Shown piece by piece: positions 33,717 through 40,343 of a stretch of DNA of 40,343 nucleotides. Source of the stretch: Mastigocoleus sp. MO_188.B34 (lineage in GTDB: Bacteria; Cyanobacteriota; Cyanobacteriia; Cyanobacteriales; Nostocaceae). The notes beneath the pieces are model-generated. The model was not told where the DNA came from, made no database searches, and worked only from the letters and a program-made list of their open reading frames with translations. The stretch's first letter is position 1. Every line of letters begins with the position of its first letter. Position numbers and translations under genes: made by a program. The stretch spans positions 1-40,343 of the forward strand of contig NZ_JASJDK010000059.1 in the NCBI RefSeq assembly GCF_030065675.1, given 5' to 3'.

Positions 33717-34091
33717 AGTTAGCGATCGATGATTAGCTAAGTGCTATTAATTTTTCGAGTTGGAAATTGCAAATACTGTAGCAGATTAAATATATTTATC
33801 TAGTAGGAGAAGTATCTTTTAGCTTTACCAGTAGTAAATACCTGTATTATATTTGATTTCTGGTTGTGAATTTCTAAGTACTGTTTCTGTGTAGTTTTTT
33901 TCTACTATTATGCAGTAGTAAGCTCAAGTAAAAAGCTCCAGATTTTCCCTAACCACAAAGTTGGATTTTGTTTTGTACTTAATCATACAGAAAACAAGTT
34001 TCAATTCTTTACGGGCTAAAAAAGACAGATAAAAACTGTGTACTTTAAAATACAAACAAAAATAAATATTTCAGTTCAATAGTGAATTTAA
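33717..34091. other. 375-bp gap, no gene seen
   Basis: AT-rich sequence between the ABC gene start and the PatD-like gene stop. A weak ACAG/CTGT stem with a T run on the minus strand near 34020-34040 could end the PatD-like transcript. Nothing else was recognised. Confidence 0.5.
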
Positions 34092-34469
34092 TTACGAGTT
34101 TCCCCCACCCGTAGATTGTGTCAAATTATCGCAATATTTTAGTAGAGTACTTAAGCGTTTATGAATTGATTCTAATCGCCCTTTGAGAGTACCAATTTGG
34201 CGAGCGCCCTGGAAAAAAGTTATGTCCATTTCCAGCAATCGCATCTGTTTACTGATTTCTGTCAAATAAGATTGCTCTTGCTGAGAATAAGAATTATTGA
34301 CTATATCTGTTTTTGCAGATAATATTTTTTCCAGATAAAAATGTTTCAAGGAAATAAAAGCTTGACGCAGTTTTTGTTTATCTATGTTCGTTTGAGAACT
34401 ATCAAGTTCTTCACGTATTTGATTTAACAAATTTGCAAACAAGTTATATTTTTCAAAATAGAGAGACAT
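34092..34469 (-). CDS. patD: PatD-like heterocyst frequency protein (tentative)
   Basis: A 125-residue, mostly helical, Gln- and Leu-rich protein. The central and C-terminal pattern (SYLTEISKQMRLLEMDITFF, QGARQIGTLKGRLESIHKRL, LLKYCDNL) is what I remember of PatD, a small protein of heterocystous cyanobacteria that limits heterocyst number. The assignment rests on recall of the family, not on a search. Length fits (about 110-130). It lies divergent from rel with 310 bases between. A GTA/TAC pair with 7 rather than 8 intervening bases (near 34768) falls short of an NtcA box, so nitrogen control cannot be claimed from sequence. Confidence 0.6.
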   Translation of the reverse strand: MSLYFEKYNLFANLLNQIREELDSSQTNIDKQKLRQAFISLKHFYLEKILSAKTDIVNNSYSQQEQSYLTEISKQMRLLEMDITFFQGARQIGTLKGRLESIHKRLSTLLKYCDNLTQSTGGGNS

Positions 34470-34779
34470 CTAAGGCTAATTAGTATAGTATTAGAAACAA
34501 GTTATTTTTTTTTCACAATAAACTTTTTTGACTTTTTTACCAAATTTTCTGCCTGCTGTTGTTGGGAGGCGGATTTTGCAATTTATTTGCCATTTATCAA
34601 ATCAAGAGATTATTATGCTTGAATCCCACACTATACAGGAATGAATAAGTAGTGAAGGGAAACTCTCACCCAAAGCTTTGTTTATCTAAATGCATTTGCA
34701 AAAGTATTGGGGGCAGTAATCTCATTGTTTTTGCCTAATTTACCAACTTTAAAACTGAGTACAAGCAAGTCTGTATAGT
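34470..34779. promoter_or_regulatory. Divergent promoter region, patD-like and rel
   Basis: A 310-bp gap between start codons of opposite strands, so it must carry both promoters. It contains T-rich runs (34500-34540) but no operator that I can name. Confidence 0.45.
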
Positions 34780-37059
34780 ATGAACTGTACACTTACAACT
34801 ACACCAATCGATATTCCCCTTCCTGAATGGTTAAAAGATTGTTTGCAAGCATCATCACAAGTAAGTGACGATGCCCAAAATCAACGCGAGTCCGAGCGCA
34901 ATCGACTGATTGCGGGTGCTTTTGATTTTGCTTATCAATTGCATCAAGGACAGTATCGCAAATCAGGAGAACCATACATTATCCATCCCGTTGCTGTCGC
35001 TGGCATGTTGCGTGACTTAGGTGGCAGTGCTGATATGATAGCAGCTGGGTTTTTACATGATGTAGTGGAGGATACAGATGTAACCATTGAAGAAATTGAA
35101 GAACGCTTTGGCTCCGAAGTTAGTCGTCTAGTTGAGGGCGTGACAAAGCTTTCCAAGATTAACTTCAAGAATAAAACAGAAAGTCAAGCTGAGAACTTCA
35201 GACGAATGTTTTTGGCGATGGCGCGAGATATCCGGGTAATTGTGGTGAAGTTAGCAGACCGTCTCCACAATATGCGAACTTTAGACCATATGTCGGAGAA
35301 AAGTCGCCTTCGCAGCGCTCAAGAAACCAGAGATATTTTTGCTCCATTGGCAAATCGCTTGGGGATCTGGCGTATCAAGTGGGAACTGGAAGATTTAGCT
35401 TTTAAATATCTAGAAACGGAATCTTTTCGTCAAATTCAAAAATTTGTAGCAGCTAAGCGCGCCGAAAGAGAAGAGAGATTGAAAAAAGTCTCAGAAACTC
35501 TGCGTAATAAATTGGCAGAAGCTGGGATTAAGTGTTTTGATTTAAGCGGTCGTCCCAAGCATCTTTATAGTATTTATCAAAAGATGCAGCGACAAAATAA
35601 AGAATTTCACGAGATATATGACTTAGCAGCCTTGCGAATCATAGTTAATTCTAATGAAGAATGTTATCGTGCTTTAGCTGTAGTTCACGATTCTTTTCGA
35701 CCAATTCCCGGCAGATTTAAAGACTATATTGGTTTGCCGAAGCCCAACCGCTATCAATCATTGCATACTGGAGTAATAGGACCTTGGGGTAGTCCTTTGG
35801 AGGTGCAAATTCGTACTCTAGAAATGCATCAAGTTGCTGAGTATGGTATTGCAGCCCATTGGAAGTATAAAGAAACTGGTGGTTCTCTAAATACTTCTTG
35901 GACTCCAGAAGATGAAAAATTTACTTGGTTGCGTCAGTTATTAGAATGGCAAAACGATCTCAAGGATGCTCAAGAATATCTAGATAACATCAAAAATAAT
36001 CTATTTGAAGATGATGTTTATGTCTTTACTCCCGAAGGTGATGTTATTTCTCTGAGTCCGGGTTCTACAACGGTAGATTTTGCCTATCGTATTCATACAG
36101 AGGTTGGGAATCATTGCGCTGGGGCAAAAATAAATAGCAAAATGGTACCACTTTCATCTCGACTAAAAAATGGTGACATCATTGAAATAATTACAAATAA
36201 GAATTGTCACCCCAGTTTAGATTGGTTAAATTTTGTAGCCACTTCCGCCGCCAAAAATAGAATTAAGCAATGGTACAAACGCTCCCGACGCGAGGAAAAT
36301 ATTGCTCGTGGGAAAGAATTGTTGGAAAAAGAATTAGGCAAAAAAGGTTTTGATTCCGTGCTTAAGTCTGAACCAATGCAAAATGTGGCGCACAGATGCA
36401 ATTATCACAGTGTAGATGATTTAATCGCAGCTTTGGGGTATGGCGAAATTACTTTAAACTTAGTCCTTAACCGCTGGCGAGAAATTATTAAAGCACAACA
36501 ACCACTAGTATCTGAAACGGAAGAAATAGAACATCTGCCCAAAGAGAGCAGTAAAACATCACGAGATGCAGCAATTAAAACTTCTCGTGCTAGTGATTCT
36601 CCCATCATTGGAATTGAGGGTTTAGTTTATCATCTCGCAGGCTGCTGTACCCCAATTCCTGGCGAACCGATAGTTGGTGCGGTTACTCGAGGTAGAGGAA
36701 TTACCATTCATCGTCAAGGATGTCGCAATTTAGAAACTGTTGACTCCGAACGTCTAGTACCTGTGAGTTGGAACTGTGGAACTGCGAATCGTCGATGTCG
36801 TCATACCCAAACTTATCCAGTCAACGTGCAGATAGAAGCACTCGATCGAGTGGGAGTTCTCAAAGATATTCTTTCACGTTTAAGCGATCAAGGAATCAAT
36901 GTTCGTCATGCAACTGTCAAAACCGGTCATAATCAACCAGCATTGATTGACTTGGGAATAGAAATTAGCGATCGCTATCAATTAGAACAGGTTTTTAGCC
37001 AAATCAAAAAAATGAGTGACATTATCAATATTCATCGTGTCGGTCAAATCGACAGATAA
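34780..37059 (+). CDS. rel: Bifunctional (p)ppGpp synthetase/hydrolase
   Basis: A 759-residue Rel/SpoT enzyme of the stringent response, making ppGpp from GDP/GTP and ATP and degrading it. The hydrolase HD domain shows His69 (YIIHPVAVAG), His93-Asp94 (AAGFLHDVVEDT) and Asp160 (VVKLADRLHNMRTL), so hydrolysis should be intact. The synthetase domain shows SGRPKHLYSIYQKM, YDLAALRIIV, and GRFKDYIGLPKPNRYQSLHT with EVQIRT, so both activities are predicted. A TGS domain follows (VYVFTPEGDVISLSPGSTTV, about 412-470), then a Cys-containing zinc-finger-like segment (HLAGCCTPIPGE, HRQGCRNLE) and a C-terminal ACT domain (about 685-759). Full length. Cyanobacteria usually have this single long RSH. Confidence 0.95.
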   Translation: MNCTLTTTPIDIPLPEWLKDCLQASSQVSDDAQNQRESERNRLIAGAFDFAYQLHQGQYRKSGEPYIIHPVAVAGMLRDLGGSADMIAAGFLHDVVEDTDVTIEEIEERFGSEVSRLVEGVTKLSKINFKNKTESQAENFRRMFLAMARDIRVIVVKLADRLHNMRTLDHMSEKSRLRSAQETRDIFAPLANRLGIWRIKWELEDLAFKYLETESFRQIQKFVAAKRAEREERLKKVSETLRNKLAEAGIKCFDLSGRPKHLYSIYQKMQRQNKEFHEIYDLAALRIIVNSNEECYRALAVVHDSFRPIPGRFKDYIGLPKPNRYQSLHTGVIGPWGSPLEVQIRTLEMHQVAEYGIAAHWKYKETGGSLNTSWTPEDEKFTWLRQLLEWQNDLKDAQEYLDNIKNNLFEDDVYVFTPEGDVISLSPGSTTVDFAYRIHTEVGNHCAGAKINSKMVPLSSRLKNGDIIEIITNKNCHPSLDWLNFVATSAAKNRIKQWYKRSRREENIARGKELLEKELGKKGFDSVLKSEPMQNVAHRCNYHSVDDLIAALGYGEITLNLVLNRWREIIKAQQPLVSETEEIEHLPKESSKTSRDAAIKTSRASDSPIIGIEGLVYHLAGCCTPIPGEPIVGAVTRGRGITIHRQGCRNLETVDSERLVPVSWNCGTANRRCRHTQTYPVNVQIEALDRVGVLKDILSRLSDQGINVRHATVKTGHNQPALIDLGIEISDRYQLEQVFSQIKKMSDIINIHRVGQIDR

Positions 37060-37579
37060 AGTCGAAAAATAAAACGGACAGACAAATTAAAATACAGTTT
37101 GCCCTTAATTAGTTGCTGACTAAATTTTGGGGGTTCAAATCCAACTTGTTCAGAAATCTAAGTAATTGAGAAATCTGTATCTTTTAATATTATTCTGCCT
37201 TAACTAGCCTTCACTTGCTTTTCAAACACAATCAAAATCAAATATCAATTTTCAAATTCACTTATTTTTGTATGAGTACTAAAAAGCTTGATATCTAATT
37301 ACCCAAGCTCGAAAATGAAAAAATATATAAACAAGTAATTACACTGATGCAAGAAGTATTATAATAAATGTAATACTTTCAGTGTAAATATTTTAAGTTT
37401 AATAAAATAAAAAAAATGGCCAAGGCTCTCACTCCCTGACCAAAATGCAACCAAGTTCTAAAACACACAACTAGTGAGGTCTACAACTATTGTAAACAAA
37501 TACTTCCCCTTTGGTCTACTGCTTGCGGGTAGAAATATTGACAATTTTAGAAAAATGTTGGTGGATGTCACAAATAGTA
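37060..37579. other. 520-bp gap between convergent genes
   Basis: Holds the minus-strand terminator at 37409-37442 and AT-rich sequence. A tRNA-like T-loop string at 37129 was examined and rejected. No gene was seen. Confidence 0.6.
37409..37442 (-). terminator. Rho-independent terminator of the DUF938 gene
   Basis: On the minus strand a 9-bp stem with two G-U pairs (TGGTCAGGG with CCTTGGCCA; 37442-37434 with 37425-37417) and an 8-base loop is followed by eight T residues and more T-rich sequence. It lies about 140 bases after the stop of the DUF938 gene. Confidence 0.75.
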
Positions 37580-38218
37580 TTACTTGCAACGTTCAAATAT
37601 GACAGAAATGTTATTAGCAGGCATTTGATATATTTTTTTCAATTTTAAATTCTGCTCATTGGCAGCAGCAATGGTATCTTCTAGATCTCGCACTCCCCAA
37701 TCTGGATTTTGCATTTTTAGGTTGCGATCGAACGCTTCGTTGCTTGGTGCAGTGTGTTTACCACCTTGTTTAAAAGGACCATAGAGATAGAGAATACCCT
37801 CAGCAGGTAAAATACGACTAGCACCAGCCATTAGTCCCAAGCATGCAGACCAATCCGAGATGTGAATCATGTTAATGTTAACTATCGCAATAATTGGAAG
37901 CAAATCTGGATCGATTTGAGTTTCTGCAGACCAAACAGGATCGCGAGCATCAATATTAAGTGGTGGATAAAAATTATCTGTGGGGTTGTGTTGATACCAA
38001 GCATTGATACTAGCACGTAATTGGGGATTCGGTTCGGAGGTAAGCCATTTATGTTTATTTAGCTGAGGAGCGAAGAAAACAGCATGTTCCCCTGTACCAC
38101 TAGCAATCTCGAGTACAGTACCGTTTGGTGGTAGTACTTGCAAAAGTACTTCTAGAATTGGTTGACGATTACGTTGAGTTGCATAAGCATACAATCTTGC
38201 ATCAGATGATTTTTTCAT
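37580..38218 (-). CDS. DUF938 SAM-dependent methyltransferase
   Basis: A 212-residue class I methyltransferase-like protein of the DUF938 family. The N-terminus KKSSDARLYAYATQRNRQPI is family-typical. The SAM-binding motif I is VLEIASGTGEHAVFFAPQL (about 35-53), and the acidic end of strand 2 is in LTSEPNPQ. NINMIHISDW (about 114-123) corresponds to motif IV. YLYGPFKQGGKHTAPSNEAF is another family signature. Substrate unknown. It stands alone, convergent with rel, with its own terminator. Length is normal. Confidence 0.9.
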   Translation of the reverse strand: MKKSSDARLYAYATQRNRQPILEVLLQVLPPNGTVLEIASGTGEHAVFFAPQLNKHKWLTSEPNPQLRASINAWYQHNPTDNFYPPLNIDARDPVWSAETQIDPDLLPIIAIVNINMIHISDWSACLGLMAGASRILPAEGILYLYGPFKQGGKHTAPSNEAFDRNLKMQNPDWGVRDLEDTIAAANEQNLKLKKIYQMPANNISVIFERCK

Positions 38219-38395
38219 AATTGGTTGAAGTAAGCTTAACGCGCCGCTATTAACAGTATCCCTGAAGGGAGAGAGGTACTTTTGCTGAATTTAGGTTTAA
38301 TTCTAGGTTTTTTTGAATTACAGTATATTCCCTGATTTGTTTGACCTCATACAAGCTTTTAATTTTGATAAATATTAGTACTTTTGAAAATTCGT

Positions 38396-39631
38396 ATGAG
38401 TAAAACTAAAGGTATTGCCTTGGTTCTGACAAATCTAAAAGTAGCTAGTCCTAAAACCTTGATTAATCTTAGCTCCCTTAAAAAACTTTGTATTTTATTG
38501 AGTATTGTAGGTTCTTTGTTTGTTGTGGGTGCGATAGTGATTATCTTGCCCAGATGGCAAATTAACGATGCTGGTATTGTTGATGAGGAAAAACGCTTAA
38601 TCCAAGAAAATGCTAGCCGCACCATTATTATTCAAGGCTTAGGGGGAATATTTTTTGTTATTACAGCTTACTTTACATGGCGAAATTTAAAAGTTGCCGA
38701 AGTCAACTTAAAAGTCATAGAAGACAAGCAAATTACAGAACGCTTTGCTAAAGCCGTTGAGATGTTAGGACATGCAGATATCCATGTTAGATTGGGTGGA
38801 ATTTATGCGCTTGAACGGATTTCTAAGGACTCCGATCAAGACTATTGGCAAATAATGGAAATTCTAACTGCTTATGTGCGAGAAAAATCTCATCAAAATA
38901 AACAAGGTACAACTAGAGCATCAATAGATATCCAAGCAATTCTAACTATTATTACCAGGAGAAGGAAAAACTATCAGCAAGGTGAAGAAAACTGCTTAGA
39001 TTTGAGCGAAAGTAACCTAACTGGTGCAATACTTTGGGATAGCAATCTCAATGGAGCTTATCTGAGTGGTTCAATTCTCAGGAATGCTGACCTCAGTAAT
39101 GCAAAACTCAGCGGTGCAATTCTCAGTGATACTGACCTTAAAGACGCCATCTTCAGGAATGCGAACCTTACTAAGGCTGGTCTGAGGGGTGCGATTCTCA
39201 GTGGTGTAGATTTCATGGGTGCAGATCTAAGTCAGGTAGAGCTTACGGGTAACAAGCTCAGTAAAATGGACCTTAATTATGCACAACTCAACGGTGCATA
39301 CCTCAATGACACAGACCTGAGTCATGCAAAACTTAGTCACGCGAAGCTCAATCGTGCAAAACTCAGTCATGCAAATCTTAGCGGTGTGGACTTGAGTTAT
39401 GCAGACCTTGAACGTGCATATCTCAGTGACGCAAACCTTAGTGGTGCAGATCTCAGTAACACAAACCTTAGTTGTGCAAACCTTAGTGGTGCAGACCTGA
39501 GTAATACAGATCTCACCAGTACAAATCTTAGGGATGCAAAAGGGTTAACTCCACAACAGGTAAGAGATGCTGCTCATTGGGAAAAAGCCAAATATGACCC
39601 TGAATTTTTCAAACAACTAATTTCACTATAA
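38396..39631 (+). CDS. Membrane-anchored pentapeptide repeat protein
   Basis: A 411-residue protein. I use the ATG at 38396 (MSKTKGIALVL); a TTG four codons upstream is possible. Two transmembrane helices lie at about 31-51 and 76-94, followed by a helical linker (EVNLKVIEDKQITERFAKAV; VRLGGIYALERISKDS) common to cyanobacterial pentapeptide proteins. Some 38 pentapeptides of the A(D/N)LSx type follow (about 200-390; e.g. ANLSGVDLSYADLERAYLSD), which fold as a right-handed quadrilateral beta helix. A family-typical tail, LTPQQVRDAAHWEKAKYDPE, closes it. Function unknown; such repeats usually mediate protein binding. A MITE-like element starts four bases after the stop codon. Confidence 0.92.
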   Translation: MSKTKGIALVLTNLKVASPKTLINLSSLKKLCILLSIVGSLFVVGAIVIILPRWQINDAGIVDEEKRLIQENASRTIIIQGLGGIFFVITAYFTWRNLKVAEVNLKVIEDKQITERFAKAVEMLGHADIHVRLGGIYALERISKDSDQDYWQIMEILTAYVREKSHQNKQGTTRASIDIQAILTIITRRRKNYQQGEENCLDLSESNLTGAILWDSNLNGAYLSGSILRNADLSNAKLSGAILSDTDLKDAIFRNANLTKAGLRGAILSGVDFMGADLSQVELTGNKLSKMDLNYAQLNGAYLNDTDLSHAKLSHAKLNRAKLSHANLSGVDLSYADLERAYLSDANLSGADLSNTNLSCANLSGADLSNTDLTSTNLRDAKGLTPQQVRDAAHWEKAKYDPEFFKQLISL

Positions 39632-39634
39632 GAG

Positions 39635-39935
39635 CATTGGTGAGAACTTAAGCTGGAGAGCAAGATGTCAAGGGGTTTTGGAAGAAAAAGTTATCTGTCC
39701 TCTTTGTCGGTCAGGGAAAGGGGCAACAATCAATTTTTTGTGTTTGTTTTTCGCTCTCAATCAGTGGATGATGTTTCTTCTTCCCATGGTCTCTGTTTGT
39801 TTTCTTGCTACTCATTGCTTGGAAATAATTCATACACCAAGCTCAAATCTATCATTTATCAGCCTTTTAGCTGTTTATTGTCTTTTGTAAATTGCATCTT
39901 GACTTTTGGCGTTCTTCTTTAAGTTCTCACCAATG
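39635..39935. mobile_element. 301-bp MITE-like element with perfect 17-bp inverted repeats
   Basis: CATTGGTGAGAACTTAA at 39635-39651 is exactly inverted at 39919-39935. The 267 bases between have no transposase and no convincing coding frame. The right end abuts arsR-type coding sequence directly. No target-site duplication is evident beside either end (AAGAG on the left, GGACT on the right), so it may have been followed by deletion, or belong to a family that leaves none. Confidence 0.75.
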
Positions 39936-40136
39936 GGACTGACCCAATCCAACGTCTCTAACCACCTTGCGTGTCTGCGCAGCTGCGAACTAGTTGTGGG
40001 CGAGCAACAGGGACGTTATGTAGTTTACCGATTAAGCGATCCACGAGTAGCACAATTTCTTGATTGAGCAGATGAATTATTGGCAAATGTCGCAAAAGGA
40101 GTAGATAAGTGCGAACATTTATCAATGAGAAAATAA
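39933..40136 (+). pseudogene. ArsR/SmtB-family regulator, C-terminal remnant
   Basis: Directly after the MITE-like right end, the frame reads GLTQSNVSNHLACLRSCELV then VGEQQGRYVVYRLSDPRVAQ-FLD. This is the recognition helix and beta wing of an ArsR/SmtB winged-helix metal sensor, closest in pattern to CmtR-like proteins. A TGA at 40065 interrupts it, after which the same frame continues ADELLANVAKGVDKCEHLSM, the family C-terminus with a candidate ligand Cys, to TAA at 40134. The N-terminal half, including the usual DPTRLRIL segment, is missing and is replaced by the element. The ATG at 39933 comes from the inverted repeat. It is therefore a truncated gene with an added in-frame stop. Confidence 0.8.
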
Positions 40137-40241
40137 TACCAATTCAATAAATGAATGATTGCAAAAGGTTCCTCGATAAAGATGTTCAATTGAACGTCTT
40201 TCAAGAAACACTTGTATCCCCTCAAAATTTCGGGGTAAGGG

Positions 40242-40343
40242 TTATTGAGGCATCCATGACCAACCAAATGGGTTAGAAGAAGATTTTTCCCGAATAATTG
40301 TCCCTAAAGATGGAACATTTTCAACTTGAGAAATGCGGTCACG
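40242..40343 (-). CDS. Possible C-terminus of an unidentified protein, window edge
   Basis: An open minus-strand frame enters from the right edge, reads RDRISQVENVPSLGTIIREK then SSSNPFGWSWMPQ, and stops at 40242. Residue use looks like coding sequence, but 33 residues are too few to identify. A CCCC/GGGG hairpin (40218-40235) lies just past the stop. Confidence 0.35.
   Translation of the reverse strand, partial: RDRISQVENVPSLGTIIREKSSSNPFGWSWMPQ

Noticed and set aside
34768-34790. Possible NtcA box (GTA...TAC) before rel
   Set aside because: Spacing is 7 instead of 8 bases and it overlaps the start codon; not a credible operator.
37129-37145. tRNA T-loop-like GGGTTCAAATCC
   Set aside because: Flanking bases do not form the 5-bp T stem, and no acceptor, D or anticodon arm is found upstream.
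39678-39890. Reading frame inside the MITE-like element with a CPLC pair
   Set aside because: Short, hydrophobic, no proper start and no second cysteine pair; probably fortuitous.

Overview
The window looks like chromosome from a cyanobacterium, most likely a filamentous, heterocyst-forming one. The evidence is the many HIP1 octamers (GCGATCGC, e.g. 3130, 4217, 4562, 5974), the short tandem heptamer-type repeats between genes (GTAAAAA/AGTAATG and GTCAGGA types), the low GC content, and the gene set: UbiD, type 2 IPP isomerase, a PsbP-like receptor kinase, DUF3352, HEAT-repeat M1 peptidase, pentapeptide protein and a PatD-like protein. Nearly all genes are single or in two-gene units.

Region 1-6.2 kb: an IS1634-type transposase cut by the window edge; a degenerate AAA-like protein coupled by a TAATG overlap to an MscS channel; UbiD; a perfect 24-bp palindrome; an ExbB/TolQ-type protein ending in a strong terminator. 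Region 6.2-7.8 kb is the most interesting part: an intact IsrB (RuvC-only relative of IscB, no HNH) preceded by a structured leader that fits a HEARO/omega RNA. The gene is flanked by two hairpins of identical architecture whose inner stems differ by compensatory changes.

Region 7.8-21.4 kb: a PPC/DUF296 protein, an RsmB-like methyltransferase whose last codons lie in a duplicated intergenic repeat, a small membrane protein, SppA, Fni, DUF3352, the M1 aminopeptidase, an acidic membrane-anchored protein, and a two-gene unit (zinc ribbon, then a protein with a duplicated domain). Region 21.4-24.2 kb is a 2.8-kb stretch with no convincing gene.

Region 24.2-40.3 kb: a trypsin-fold/TPR protein whose catalytic His is replaced by Arg, convergent with a Ser/Thr kinase carrying an extracytoplasmic PsbP-like domain; a secreted unknown; a PhoD-like phosphatase; a fused peptide-type ABC ATPase; a PatD-like protein divergent from a bifunctional Rel; a DUF938 methyltransferase; and a pentapeptide protein. 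The right end holds a 301-bp MITE-like element with perfect 17-bp inverted repeats, abutting the C-terminal remnant of an ArsR/SmtB regulator, and then a short partial reading frame. Most genes are housekeeping or signalling. The accessory signal is in the IsrB element, the repeats, the pseudoprotease, and the MITE/arsR scar.
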